DNA from: Anaerolineae bacterium
Lineage (GTDB): Bacteria > Chloroflexota > Anaerolineae > B4-G1 > DUEL01
Assembly (NCBI GenBank): GCA_016931695.1
Contig: JAFGEI010000160.1
Coordinates: forward strand, 1-58,632
Direction: 5' to 3'
DNA: 58,632 bases
The notes below the pieces were generated by a model. It worked only from the letters and a program-made list of their open reading frames with translations, did no database searches and had not been told where the DNA came from. This document shows, piece by piece, positions 34,501 through 44,555 of the stretch. Made by a program: the position numbers and the translations under genes. The stretch's first letter is position 1; each line of letters begins with the position of its first letter.

Positions 34501-37500
34501 CGATGGCCCGGTCGGCTTCCAGGTAATCGCACGTGCCCCAGTTGCAGCTCACGCTGCCGGGGACGTAATCGAGATAGATGGACAGCGTGTCGGTGAGCAG
34601 CAGTCCGGCGGCGTCGCCCTGCAGGTTGAGGGCGTAGCCGATTGCCTCGCCCGGCCCGGCGGTGGCCGGGGCGTGCTTGCTCACCGCCAGCGGGTACTCG
34701 TCGGCGCCGACGTCGGGCGCCGAGAGCAGCGGGCGCGGCCCGCCGTCGACGTCGTCCGTCAGCCCGGTCTCGAGGCCGCCGTCGATGGCCGCCGAGCCGA
34801 TGCGGATGTGGTAGTCGACCGCCATCGGGGCCTCAAAGAGCGGGTCGCCTGGGATGTCGTCGTGGCGGACGACCGAGCCTTGGGCGTCGGTCTGGTTCTG
34901 CCACCAGATCGTGTTCCACATCTCGGCGCTGCCCGCCGTCACCTCGACGCCGACGACCTCGCTGTAAAAGATGGTGTTGGTGATGGCTGCGCTGCCGTCG
35001 AGCAGCGCGCCCTGCACGCCGTTGTGGGCAAAGGTGTCGTGCACCAACAGGCCGCCGGCTCCCGTCGTTCGCAGACCGGCGCCGAGGTTGTGGGCGATGA
35101 CGTTGTTGACCAGTTCGTAGGCGCCGCCGCCGACGTCGACGCCGTCGCCGCCGTTGTCATAGACCCAGTTGCTGGCCAGCGTGACGTCGCTGTCGACTGC
35201 GGTCAGGCCGTCGCTGCTGTGGCCATAGATGCGGTTGTAGCCGACGGTCGCCGTCGCCGTATCGACCCAGACGCCGTCCGTGCCGTTGACGATCGAAAAG
35301 CCGCGCAGCTCCACCGTCGCCGGGCCAAAGATGGTGGCGCCGGTCGCGCCCTGGGCGTCCAGCGTCGTCACGTAGAGGGCGGGGTCGTAAGCCCAGCTGC
35401 CGGCAGCGTGACCGCCGATGAGCGCGATCGACTTGTTGATCCCCGCCACGTATCCGCCGCCCAGTTCGTCATAGTAGGTGCCCTGGGCGACCCAGACCTG
35501 GTCGCCGGTCAGCGCCTGATCGACGCCGTACTGCACCGTCGCGCAGGGCCGCGCGCCGACCAGGCAGTTGTTGCCGGTCGCGCCGTAAGCGTCCGCCCCG
35601 CCGATGGCCACGTAGCGGGTGCCGGGGAGCGCCTCGACTACCGTCGTCACCACGTCCGTGCTGCCATAGTTGACCCAGGCGACGTTGGTGATCGGCGTCC
35701 CGGCCGCTACCCAGTCGGTGATCACGGCGGAGAAAGCGATCCTGACGAAACTCTGCGCACCAATGTCACCGCTCCAGGAGATGGAGCGCGTGGCGGTAAT
35801 GTACTCGCCATAGCCCGAGCTGTACTCCAGGTGGACGACGTGGCCCAGGAGAGGATGGATTGTGTCGGTGACCGTCACCCCCAGCCAGGGGATGCTGGCA
35901 AAGTTGGACATGGAGAGGGTGTAAGTGATCAGCTCGCCGGGCGCAGCGGAGGGGGTGACGCGCTTGACGGCGGAGAGGCCGTACTCGTAGGCGCCGATGT
36001 CAAAGCCCTCGCGCAGCGGGCGCAGGTTGCCGTCCCGGTCGACGCCGAGCGGCGTTCGCGGGTCGGCGACGTCGATGCACGGCGAGTCGCCGCGCAGGTG
36101 CAGGTCGTAGGCGTCGGCGTCGATAAAGAGCGGCGCGGTGATGAGGCTGTGTGCCCCGCTGACCAGCCCGACATAGTCCAACGGAGTGTTGGCCCAGTAG
36201 GCGTCATAGTCGAACGACGGCGCACCCGAAGCGGCGTAAGCGCCGTAGCCCGTGTTGCCGGCAATGATCGTGTTGCTGACCGTCGGCGAGCCGGCAAACA
36301 TGTAGAGGCCGCCGCCGGTATCGGCCGAGTTGTCGTAGAGGGTGTTGTTCCACACGATGGCATTGCCCAGGGCGAGATAGATGCCGCCGCCCAGGTCGCT
36401 GGCCGTGTTGTTGTAGAGCACATTGTTCCACAGCGTCGGGCTGCCGTTTCCGCCCAGGTAGAGACCCGCGCCGTCCTCCGCCGCGTTGCCGTAGAACGAG
36501 TTTCGCTCCAGCAGCGGATTGCCAGAGCCGTCGTAGTAGAAACCGCCGCCGCGGCTCTCGCCGCCGGAGGCGACGTTGTCATAGACCCAGTTGTTGCGCA
36601 GCGTCGGCTCCGACTGGGACGCGGCATAGATGCCGGCGCCCGGTGCGGCGATCACCGACCCGTTGCGGATGCGGAATCCCTCGACGAGCGGCGAGACCGG
36701 GCCAGCGATATAGATCACCCGGCCCTGTCCAGCCGCATCCAGCACCGTCGGCTCAAAGACCGGGTCGGCGGTCTCCCAGTTCTCTGTGCTGTAGCCGCCG
36801 CGCAGTTCTACGCTCTTGTTCAGGTAGACGACCTGCCGGGTTTCGCCGATCAGGTGGGTGTCGTTGTAGACGCCGCTGGCGACGCGGATTTGATCCCCGT
36901 CCACCGACTGCTCCACGGCGTGCTGCACCGTGGCGCAGGGATGATAGTCCAGGATCGTGCAGTTGTTCCCTTCGTCCACGCCGTCCGTAGCGACGTAGCG
37001 GACGCCGGGGATCGGCAGGACGAGGGTCGAATCGACCGCCACCGCCTGCTGGCTGCTGAAGGTGGCGATCACTTCGGTCAGTTCGACATCTCCGGCCGCG
37101 GCGTGGATCGGCAGGGCGACCGAGACGACGATGCCGTCGTAGGACTCGCCTGGCCCCAACTCGACCGGAGTCGTTGGTTGAATGACCGAGTAACCAAACT
37201 CGCTGGCCGTGGTCAGGTCGAACACGTCGGTATAGTTGCCGGTGTTGATCAGGGTGTGGGTGTAGACGGCGACGCCGCCTGGCATGGCCACCCCTTCCCC
37301 GTCAGGGATGATCACCGCTGACGGCAGGTAGGGGATGACCGTTTCGTCGACGGCGGTGTCAAAGATCGTGTCGGTGAACTGGGAGGTCGCGGTGATGACC
37401 AGCACGTCGATTGTGCCGCTGAGCCAGTCGTCGGGCGGCACGATGACCACCGCCGTCACCGGCACCGTGATGCCCGGCGCCAGGTTGGCGACAAAGGTCG

Positions 37501-40500
37501 GCGTGACCGACTCGACCCAGCCCAGCGAGCTGGTATAGACCAGCGAGTAAGAGTCCGTGATCGCGCCGCTGTTGCTCAGGACGTGATGATAGATCATGGT
37601 GCGTCCCGGCGAGCTGTTCTCGCGGTAGTCAGGATCGAGGGTCACGTGCGGGCGGGCGACGATGGTCGTGTCGTGCGCCGAGGCCGTCGTCTCGCACCAC
37701 TGCGTCGTCGTCGCCGTGACCACCGTGGTATCGGTCGTACTGATGACGTCGAGCGGCACCGTGAGCGTGAGAACGATGCCGGCCGATTCGCCCGGCGCCA
37801 GGCTAACCGCCGAGATGTTCAGTGCCACCGGCCAGCCGTGGCTGCTGACGGCATGTACCAGGTAGTTGTTGGGATCGAAGCCGGTGTTGGTCAGGGTGTG
37901 GGTATAGACGACGAAACTTTCCAGGACGACCGTCTCTTCGTTGTTCGGTTCCAGGCTGGCCGAGACGCCCCAGTTGACCAGCGTCTCGTAGGAGTCGCTC
38001 TCATAGACCAGGGGGTCGGCCTGGGAGGTGGCGGTCACGACGAGCAGGTCGAGAATCTGCATCGTCGTCGTGGCCGGCACCTCCAGCCAGGCGGTGACGG
38101 TGAACGATTTATTCGGCCCCAGGTTGGTCACCACGTCCGGGATCAGCGTGACCGGCCAGTCGTGGCTGCTTGTGCCCTGCATGCTAAAGGTGTCTGTCCA
38201 GTTGCCGCGGTTGGTCAACTGGAAGAGGTACTGGACCGTTTCGGTCGGCGGCGTGTTGACGCACCAGCCGGGGCGGTCGCTGGGCCAGATTCCGACCAGG
38301 TCCAGGTCGACCACGCGCTCGACAGTGGTCGTGTCGATGACAAAGTCGTTGATCTCGGCGCTGAATTGGGAGGTTGCCGTGATCACGGTGACGTCGACCG
38401 TGCCGCTCAGGGCGCCCTGGGGGATCCTGACCTGCACCTGCAGGTCGATCGATTCGCCGGGCAGCAGCGTCTGTGCCGGCGGCGGCGTGATCTGCCAGCC
38501 CCGGCTGCTGTGGTAGCTGAAGGTGAAAGTATCGGTATAGTTGCCCAGGTTTTGCAGGACGTGGTCGTACGGGATCGTTTCGTTGGGCAGGCCGCTGCCC
38601 TCTTGGTTGGGTGTAAACAGCACCGCCGGGTCGACGTTGACGTAGGTGGTGTCGGTGACCGGGTCGAAGAGGATGTCGGGGAAGGTCTGCGAGACGGCGG
38701 TGATGACGGAGGTGTTCTCGAGCACCGTCCCGCTGGGGATGGGCGGCACGGTGACGACGACGTCGACGACCACCTGCTGCCCCCCGCCGACTGTTACCAC
38801 GGAGGGATTGACGGCCACGTCCCAACCCATGTCGTTCTCCCAGATCAGGTCAAAGGTGTCGGTAAAGTTGCTCAGGTTGTACAGGGTGTGGGTATACGGC
38901 ACGTCGACCGTGCCGCCAGGGTCCGAATCGACGAGCTTGAAGCGGTCCGGTTCCAACATGACCATGCGGACGAGTTGGACGGTGGTGGTGTCGATCGCGG
39001 TATCGTACACGGCGGGGTGGAGCGAAGAGGTCGCCGTAATGACCGTCGTGTCGACGGTGCCGCTGATGGCGCCGCCAGGGATGGTGATCCCGACCTGGAG
39101 CGTCGCCGTGAGCCAGGGGCCGAGATGGACGGGTTCAGGCAGCTCGACCGACCAGCCGTGCTCGCTGGAAGCAGAAAAGGTAAAGGTATCGGTATAGTAG
39201 CCGGTGTTGGTCAGAACGTGATTGTAATAAACCGTGTCGCCCGGCAAGCCTGCGCCCGTGTTGTTCGGCTCGAGCATCACCCACGATTGGATCAACTCGT
39301 CCGCCCCCACGTCCGGCCCATCGCCCATGGGGCGCGGGTCGCGGTCGAAATCCCTGTCCAGCGGGGTGCTGTCGGCCACGTCCACGCAGGGAGAAGCCGC
39401 TTGCAGGTGCAGGTCCCACGCCAGCGGGTCGACAAAGGCCGGGTCGGCTGAAAAGCTGCCGGCGCCACCAGCAGCGCCGCCGCCATAGTCGCCGCCGCTG
39501 TTGCCCCACACGTCGCAGTAGTAGGCGACCACGTTGCCGAAAATACCCGTGTTCTCGTTTTGGACGACGATGGTATTGCTGATCCACGGCGAGCTGCTGG
39601 CAAAGATGCCGCCGCCCTGGTTGGTTGCCGCGTTGCCATAGAAGGTGTTGTTCCAGACGCGGGGACTGCCCGCCAGGACGTACATCCCGCCGCCGCGGTT
39701 GCTGGCGGCGTTGTTGTACACCATGTTGTTCCAAAAACGCGGGTCGCCGCTTCCACTCCCCATGCCAGCGCCCTGGGCCGCTGTGTTGGCGGCGATGACG
39801 TTTTGCTCGATCACCGGCTGACCGAGGTTGTTGTTGGGATGGTTGTAGATGCCGCCGCCCGTCTGCAGGGCGTGGTTGGCCGTGATCACGCTGTGGCGGA
39901 TGATGGGTGACCCCAATTCGATATAGACGCCAGCGCCGGAGCCGTTGGTCTGCCCGCCGCAGACGGTGAGCCATTCGAGCGTGGGGCTGCCCAGGATGTG
40001 GAACACCCGCCCCTGGCCCATGGCGTCGACGACCGACTCGTAGATGTCGGGCTGCCAGTCGAAACTGGGGCCGTATCCGCCGCGGAGGGTAATGTCCTTG
40101 TTCAGGTTGATATTGTGTTCCTCATAGATGCCGCCGGCAATCTGGACCACGTCGCCGTTGGCCGCTTGCTGCGAGGCGTGCAAGACCGTGCGGCAGGGCG
40201 AGGTGATCACCAGGCAGTTGTTAAGCGTGTCGGTGGCGACGCTCATTGTGGAGACGTAACGGGGCCCGGTGGTGTGATTGACTGCCGTGGTGTCCGTCAC
40301 CGACGCCGAGACGCCGCTGCCCACGCTTTGGGCGACGATGACCGTCGTCTCGGTCAGCCCGCTGGGGGCGGTCGGCGGCACGTCGACCCGCACCCAGAGC
40401 GTCGTCGCCGTCCGCGGGGCCAGGTCCACGATCTGGGTCGGCGTCACCGTGGCCCAGCCGAAACTGCTCAAGCTGGCGATCGAAAAGGTGTCGCTGGCGT

Positions 40501-43500
40501 TGCCGCTGTTAAAGAGCGAATGGACGTAGGTCATCACCGTGCCGGGATCAACGCTCTCGCTGTAGGCGGGGGTGATATAGACGCCGGGGTTCCAGTTGAC
40601 GATGGTGGTGTTGGTCACCAGGTCATAGATCGCCGAGACCTGCGAGGTGCCGGTCAGGACGACGACGGCGGTCGTGCCGCTGATGGCGTCGGCCGAGACG
40701 TAGATGGTGACCGGAACCTGCGCCACGGCGCCGCTGTCCAGCGTATAGACCGGGCGGTAATCGATGCCCCATCCCAGGCTCGACCCGCTGATGGTCATGG
40801 TGTGGGTCAGGTAAAAGACGTCCTCGACGCTGCCGGTGTTGGTCAGAAAGTGGGGAAAGACGACGACCTGGCCCGGAATTCCACCCTGAGTCAGGTCTGG
40901 AGCCAGGATCAGGTCGGGGTAAGTGGCGCTCTCGTCGGCGCCGACGTCGTTCTCGCGGCCCAGCGGCCGCGGATCGCCTTCCAGGTCCCAGGCCAACGTC
41001 GTCCTGGGGTCGCCGGCGTGGATGCAGGGCGAGGAGAGGCTGAGGTGCAGGTCGCCGGCGGCCGGATCGACAAAGCGCGGGTGGGCGGCAAAGTCGGTCG
41101 CGCCCGCGGCGGCATCGCCGCCATAGTCGCCGCCCGTGTTGTGCCAGACGTCGTTGTAGGCCAGGACGGGGGTTGCTCCGGCCGCGGCAAAGACCCCGCC
41201 GCCGTCGCCGGCCGTGTTGCTGACGACGATCGAGTTGCTAATGACGGGGGTGCCGGCGCCGATATAGATCGCGCCGCCGTCCTGGGAGGCGCTGTTGGCA
41301 AAAAAGGTGTTGTGGTACAGCTCGGGCGAGCCGCCCACGGAGGCAAAGCCGCCGCCGAAGGTGGCCGAGTTGTCGACAAAGACCAGGTTCTGCAGGCGCG
41401 GGCTGATCGGCGCGTCGAGGTAGAGGCCGCCGCCGCTGGACGCGTCCCCGTTGCGGAGGACGAACCCGTCGACCGTGACGTCGCCAGAGCCGGCGATATA
41501 GACTGCCCGGCCGGTTCCCAGGCCGTCCAGCGTCGCAATCGTGCTGGCGGCGATCCAGTTGTTGAGGGTGTAGCCGCCGCGCAGGGTCAGCGCCTGGTCG
41601 ATGCTGGCGACAGGGGCCGAACTGCTCTCTTCGCACAGGCCGGCCACCTTGACCAGGGCGCCGGGCGCAGCGGCGTCAATGGCCGCCTGCACGGTGGTAT
41701 AGACCCGCGTCGCGCCGTCGATCTGGGCAAAGCAGGAGCCGGAATAGTACTCGTAGGCGCCCATGTCGGCGTACTCGCCGAGGGGCCGGGCGTAGCCGTC
41801 CCGGTCGTCGAGCGGGTAGTTGGTGGGGTCCGCCTTGTCGATGCAGCCCGAGGCACCCTGGAGGTGCAGGTCCCGCCCCGGCCCGTCGACGAACAGGGGG
41901 TCCTCCGACAGCGTTCCCACGCCCGCCGCCGCGCCGCCGCCATAATCCCCACCGGCGTTGTTGTAGACGTCCGAGTAGGTCACCTGGGTCGCATTGATGG
42001 TATAGACGCCGTCGTCGCTGTTGCCGACGACGATGTTGTTGCGGATGACGAGGTTGCCGGAGCTGCAATAAATGCCGTCGCCGGTATTGGCATAGATCGT
42101 ATTGCTGTCCAGCAGCGGTAGCTGCGAGCCAGCGCTGATGGCGATCCCGCCGCCCTCTGCGGCCGAGTTGTCATAGATCACATTGTTGCGGAGCGTATAA
42201 GCAGCATTGTCACAGACATAGATCGCGCCGCCGCGGGCGCCGCCGCTGTTGTCGTACATCGTGTTCCGCTCCACCAGGATCGACGAGCTCCAGGCGTAAG
42301 AGTGGAACGCTCCGCCGCGGGTGTTGGCAGCGACGACGTTGTCATAGATCAAGTTGTCGCGGATGATCGGATAGTTGTTCGAGCTAAAGACATAGATTCC
42401 GCCACCCCCCGAATCCGCGCTCGTTCCGCCGGTGCTGTTCTGATAGATCTGGTTGCTTTCGATGATGGGGCTGGCGCCAAAGATGATGATGCCGCCGCCC
42501 CGGATATCGGCCGAGTTGCTCCATATGGCGTTATCCTGGATGTGGGGGGTGCTATAATTGCGAATGGAGAGGCCGCCACCGATCTGGGCCGAATTGTCGA
42601 AAATCTCGTTGCTGCTGACAGAAGCGGAACCGCCGCGGATAAAGACGCCGCCGCCGCCGTTGACGCTGGCCAGCGGGATCTGGTTGTCGTGAATCGAGTT
42701 GTCGACAATGGTGGGCGTGCCGGCATAGACGCAGATTCCGCCGCCGCCGCCGTTGTTGCCAAGAACCGAGTTGCCATAGATATCGTTCCCCTGGATCGTC
42801 GGGCTGCCGCCGAGGAGATAGATTCCAGCGCCGTTGTGCTCATCGCCCGACACGGTGTTGCTATAGATCCAGTTGCCCTGGATGGTGGCATTTCCGGTCC
42901 CGACGTAGATGCCGCCGCCGTGGGCGTTCATACTGCCGCCGCGAATGTGGAAGCCAGAAATGATGGGGGCGACGCTGTCGGCGATGTTGACCACCCGCCG
43001 CACCCCTTCTCCGTCCAGGATGGTGGGGTTGGCCAGCGGGTCGGAGTTGGCCCAGTTGGTCAGCGTATAGCCGCCCTGGAGGGTCAGGGTCTTGTTCAGA
43101 TTGACCACGTTGCTGCCGCTGCCTGTGCAGTGGCCGGCGACGTTGAGCACGCTGCCGCTGTCAGCCGCGAGCACCGCCTCCTGGACCGTGGTATAGACCT
43201 GGCTGTTGCCAATGCGGACGAAACAGGTGCCGGTGTAGAACTCGTAAGCGCCAATATCCGCCTGGGGGCCAAACGGCCGCACCAGCCGCTCAAAGTCCAG
43301 CGCCAGTGTCTGTGTTGGCGGTACGTGGTCGATGCAGGGCGAAGGCTCCTGCAGTTTGAAATCGCCGCCGGGGGCATTCACAAAGAGCGGCGCGGCCTGG
43401 ATATCGGTCGTGGGCGTGACGAGCCCGACATAGTTGCCGTTGACATTACCCCACACGTCGTTGTAGTCGACCAGCGGGATGCCGATCGCCAGGTAGATGC

Positions 43501-44449
43501 CGCCGCCGCCGTCGAGGATCGCGGCGCTGTTCTGGGCGATGATGTTGGCACTGACCAGCGGCGCTCCTTGGAAGATATAGATGCCGCCGCCATAGTTGTC
43601 GGCCGCGTTGTCGTACAGGACGTTGTGGCGAATGGAGTGAGAACCGGCGAGGACATAGATCCCGCCGCCCTGCTTGGAGGTCGCAGTGTTGGTATAAATG
43701 ACGTTATTCCATATCACGATCTCGCCGTCGGCGAGATAGATTCCCCCGCCCGACTGGGTCGCCGCATTGTCATAGATGCGGTTGCGTTCCAAGACGGCTG
43801 CCCCGCCGCTGATATAGATGCCGCCGCCATAGTTATTGGCCGTGTTGTCGTGGATGCGGTTGTCGGTCAGGATCGGCTCGGCGTCGGAGGCGATGTAGAT
43901 GCCGCCGCCCTGTCCGGCCAGGCCGTTGCGGATGTCGAATCCCATGACCAGGGGTTTGACCGTGCCCTCGATACGGACGACCAGGTTGGCTCCCTCGCCA
44001 TCGAGGATCGTGGGATACAGCTCCGGGTCTGCTGCTGACCAATCGGAGACATCATACCCGCCGCGAAGGTAGACCGTTTTGGCCAAATAGACCACCCGGC
44101 CATCGCCGTTGAGGTCGGTATAAGTGCCCTGGGCCACCTTGATGATTTCGCCGCCGGCGGCGGCATCGATCGCCGCCTGGATGTCGGCAAAGACCTGGTC
44201 GCAGCCGGGGTAGGGCCCGCCGCCGCCGGGGGTGACGCAGTAGACGTCTCCCACCCCTTGCGGGAGAGGGTCTCCGGCCGGTGCCTGCGGCGGACTGGGC
44301 AGCAGGCGGGCGTCCGCCGGTCTTTCTGGGCGCGGCCACACGGGCTGGGTCAGGCCTGCTGCGCCGACGATCAGGCCTTGTAGCACAATCAGGCTGATCA
44401 CTGCGGAGCCAAAAGCAAAAGCAAACCGGAGCGCTACTTTGCTGTTCAT
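31556..44449 (-). CDS. Giant secreted multi-domain beta-helix/DUF11/PKD surface protein
   Basis: 4297 residues, probably exported: a Sec-type signal (MNSKVALRF..., hydrophobic about residues 8-32). By position, beta-helix modules with GGGIY.. rungs and N-N-x-I-Y-x-N turns lie at about residues 45-410, 415-905, 905-1170, 1395-1715, 2475-2820, 2940-3250 and 3370-3685; most end in a D-I/V-G-A-Y/D-E-Y/F motif. Two Ig-like repeats of about 100 residues (NTGNYTDTF...GW...SGTVDTTVITATS pattern) lie at about 1175-1390 and seven more at 1720-2470. DUF11-like domains lie at about 2825-2940, 3255-3365 and four after 3690. A PKD domain (WDLGDGT) is near 4220, and the protein ends LYLPIIRRN. The ATG at 44449 has AAGGAGG 6 bases upstream. 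Thr/Ser-rich repeats would suit O-glycosylation by the downstream operon (inference). An adhesin or surface-layer role is likely but unproven. Confidence 0.88.
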   Translation of the reverse strand: MNSKVALRFAFAFGSAVISLIVLQGLIVGAAGLTQPVWPRPERPADARLLPSPPQAPAGDPLPQGVGDVYCVTPGGGGPYPGCDQVFADIQAAIDAAAGGEIIKVAQGTYTDLNGDGRVVYLAKTVYLRGGYDVSDWSAADPELYPTILDGEGANLVVRIEGTVKPLVMGFDIRNGLAGQGGGIYIASDAEPILTDNRIHDNTANNYGGGIYISGGAAVLERNRIYDNAATQSGGGIYLADGEIVIWNNVIYTNTATSKQGGGIYVLAGSHSIRHNVLYDNAADNYGGGIYIFQGAPLVSANIIAQNSAAILDGGGGIYLAIGIPLVDYNDVWGNVNGNYVGLVTPTTDIQAAPLFVNAPGGDFKLQEPSPCIDHVPPTQTLALDFERLVRPFGPQADIGAYEFYTGTCFVRIGNSQVYTTVQEAVLAADSGSVLNVAGHCTGSGSNVVNLNKTLTLQGGYTLTNWANSDPLANPTILDGEGVRRVVNIADSVAPIISGFHIRGGSMNAHGGGIYVGTGNATIQGNWIYSNTVSGDEHNGAGIYLLGGSPTIQGNDIYGNSVLGNNGGGGGICVYAGTPTIVDNSIHDNQIPLASVNGGGGVFIRGGSASVSSNEIFDNSAQIGGGLSIRNYSTPHIQDNAIWSNSADIRGGGIIIFGASPIIESNQIYQNSTGGTSADSGGGGIYVFSSNNYPIIRDNLIYDNVVAANTRGGAFHSYAWSSSILVERNTMYDNSGGARGGAIYVCDNAAYTLRNNVIYDNSAAEGGGIAISAGSQLPLLDSNTIYANTGDGIYCSSGNLVIRNNIVVGNSDDGVYTINATQVTYSDVYNNAGGDYGGGAAAGVGTLSEDPLFVDGPGRDLHLQGASGCIDKADPTNYPLDDRDGYARPLGEYADMGAYEYYSGSCFAQIDGATRVYTTVQAAIDAAAPGALVKVAGLCEESSSAPVASIDQALTLRGGYTLNNWIAASTIATLDGLGTGRAVYIAGSGDVTVDGFVLRNGDASSGGGLYLDAPISPRLQNLVFVDNSATFGGGFASVGGSPELYHNTFFANSASQDGGAIYIGAGTPVISNSIVVSNTAGDGGGVFAAAGATPVLAYNDVWHNTGGDYGGDAAAGATDFAAHPRFVDPAAGDLHLSLSSPCIHAGDPRTTLAWDLEGDPRPLGRENDVGADESATYPDLILAPDLTQGGIPGQVVVFPHFLTNTGSVEDVFYLTHTMTISGSSLGWGIDYRPVYTLDSGAVAQVPVTIYVSADAISGTTAVVVLTGTSQVSAIYDLVTNTTIVNWNPGVYITPAYSESVDPGTVMTYVHSLFNSGNASDTFSIASLSSFGWATVTPTQIVDLAPRTATTLWVRVDVPPTAPSGLTETTVIVAQSVGSGVSASVTDTTAVNHTTGPRYVSTMSVATDTLNNCLVITSPCRTVLHASQQAANGDVVQIAGGIYEEHNINLNKDITLRGGYGPSFDWQPDIYESVVDAMGQGRVFHILGSPTLEWLTVCGGQTNGSGAGVYIELGSPIIRHSVITANHALQTGGGIYNHPNNNLGQPVIEQNVIAANTAAQGAGMGSGSGDPRFWNNMVYNNAASNRGGGMYVLAGSPRVWNNTFYGNAATNQGGGIFASSSPWISNTIVVQNENTGIFGNVVAYYCDVWGNSGGDYGGGAAGGAGSFSADPAFVDPLAWDLHLQAASPCVDVADSTPLDRDFDRDPRPMGDGPDVGADELIQSWVMLEPNNTGAGLPGDTVYYNHVLTNTGYYTDTFTFSASSEHGWSVELPEPVHLGPWLTATLQVGITIPGGAISGTVDTTVITATSSLHPAVYDTAIDTTTVQLVRMVMLEPDRFKLVDSDPGGTVDVPYTHTLYNLSNFTDTFDLIWENDMGWDVAVNPSVVTVGGGQQVVVDVVVTVPPIPSGTVLENTSVITAVSQTFPDILFDPVTDTTYVNVDPAVLFTPNQEGSGLPNETIPYDHVLQNLGNYTDTFTFSYHSSRGWQITPPPAQTLLPGESIDLQVQVRIPQGALSGTVDVTVITATSQFSAEINDFVIDTTTVERVVDLDLVGIWPSDRPGWCVNTPPTETVQYLFQLTNRGNWTDTFSMQGTSSHDWPVTLIPDVVTNLGPNKSFTVTAWLEVPATTTMQILDLLVVTATSQADPLVYESDSYETLVNWGVSASLEPNNEETVVLESFVVYTHTLTNTGFDPNNYLVHAVSSHGWPVALNISAVSLAPGESAGIVLTLTVPLDVISTTDTTVVTATTTQWCETTASAHDTTIVARPHVTLDPDYRENSSPGRTMIYHHVLSNSGAITDSYSLVYTSSLGWVESVTPTFVANLAPGITVPVTAVVIVPPDDWLSGTIDVLVITATSQFTDTIFDTAVDETVIPYLPSAVIIPDGEGVAMPGGVAVYTHTLINTGNYTDVFDLTTASEFGYSVIQPTTPVELGPGESYDGIVVSVALPIHAAAGDVELTEVIATFSSQQAVAVDSTLVLPIPGVRYVATDGVDEGNNCTILDYHPCATVQHAVEQSVDGDQIRVASGVYNDTHLIGETRQVVYLNKSVELRGGYSTENWETADPVFEPTVLDAAGQGRVIYIAGPVSPLVEGFRIRNGSVIAAPGAGIYAASQSEPTLRNNWVYDNVASGGESRGGGFYYDGSGNPLLERNSFYGNAAEDGAGLYLGGNGSPTLWNNVLYNNTASDLGGGIYLALGNAIVWNNTLYDNSADTGGGLYMFAGSPTVSNTIIAGNTGYGAYAASGAPSFDYDAYWANTPLDYVGLVSGAHSLITAPLFIDADAYDLHLRGDSPCIDVADPRTPLGVDRDGNLRPLREGFDIGAYEYGLSAVKRVTPSAAPGELITYTLSMSNFASIPWLGVTVTDTIHPLLGHVVHLEYSSGYGEYITATRSISWSGDIGAQSFVRIAFSAVITDWVAAGTPITNVAWVNYGSTDVVTTVVEALPGTRYVAIGGADAYGATGNNCLVGARPCATVQYGVDQALTGDQVWVAQGTYYDELGGGYVAGINKSIALIGGHAAGSWAYDPALYVTTLDAQGATGATIFGPATVELRGFSIVNGTDGVWVDTATATVGYNRIYGHSSDGLTAVDSDVTLASNWVYDNGGDGVDVGGGAYELVNNVIAHNLGAGLRTTGAGGLLVHDTFAHNGVQGALLDGSAAITNTIFYSEVVGVEVTAGSAEMWNTIWWQNQTDAQGSVVRHDDIPGDPLFEAPMAVDYHIRIGSAAIDGGLETGLTDDVDGGPRPLLSAPDVGADEYPLAVSKHAPATAGPGEAIGYALNLQGDAAGLLLTDTLSIYLDYVPGSVSCNWGTCDYLEADRAIVWSGDVSQGQPVTITYTTLVTGWLAAGSQIFNDAQVWFEGAILNTAPVATTILAVPGTRYVAVSGMDVYGAMGNNCLMSSRPCATLQYGVDQALDGDAVWAAQGTYYDELGAGQVVAIDKSIALVGGHAAANWAYDPAAYPTTMNAMGVTGVQIAGPATVELRGWRVVAAGDGVRINGATALLSTNWIYGHADDGVYALNSAVTLERNWLYDCLGDGAEVNGGSYTLVNNIIASNNNVGLRTVGVDGTLLHNTFAANGVAGLRVNGSAELTNSIFAGENVGVDATTGSAEMWNTIWWDNLTDAQGAVTRHDDIFADPLFLDPAALDYHIAGNSPAVGAGLWVDVTVDVDGDSRPGVADIGADQYPLQMSRLAVPDTAAPCEPVLHGMTLANLQPTPLAGVLLEETLPPEASYVPGSLEFSTGNGWYDSGVIYWNGAIDDVALITYTAQINPYLTDGTPIVHQAVLSDPFSIFDGPPVTVTVATLDVEIAKLGPAQATIGEALLYTVVYTVPIGHSAYQPTMVDELPRLITNTPALVYVPGSGNPPPDDVSGDGGTITWELPTLMAGCSEPAVGTVTFEAEVQNLGANDAGDALTNEVDLSYTETDASGPAHLVEAEHTLTLIEPEPLLSKAMAPSTDLGALDPVSVDITLENAGAAVLYDLTVTDTLPVGLTFLDGTPGYIVVGQDVIWSITSLATGGHEVLTITAQVDIDVGAGMTLTNQVTLLGSSQPGAADQERTYSAAAQDEAVTGYPDLAVSKVCGSSNLGPNQPITYTIAYTNVGLVQASGVTIADTLPLLLTDVISASSRAATATRAGQVVTWSLVDPLDRGVSGRIWITATVSPEAQDGDVLTNTVLVATTTEEPNLGNNEDVVITPIGCIPVSAATFSYSPLAPQIGDEIAFVGSVAPDSFLPIDYTWDLGDGTQVVQTGVMSTTTVLTYAYSAEGSYLVVLTAENACGQSIDQKFVIVNPHRLYLPIIRRN

Positions 44450-44555
44450 GTAATGCCTCCTTGCATAACAGGAATAAAATGAAATAAATACACGGCCTGT
44501 GCAGCCTGGCATGGATTGAATGGCCAGTACAACGCCAGGATTTCAATTGTTCTGG

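Noticed and set aside
33347-37321. Long open frame on the plus strand (about 1,320 codons) antisense to the giant gene
   Set aside because: Its product is rich in Val, Asp, Arg and Gly without domains, and it mirrors the GC-rich, repeat-built minus-strand gene. No start signals or conserved motifs.
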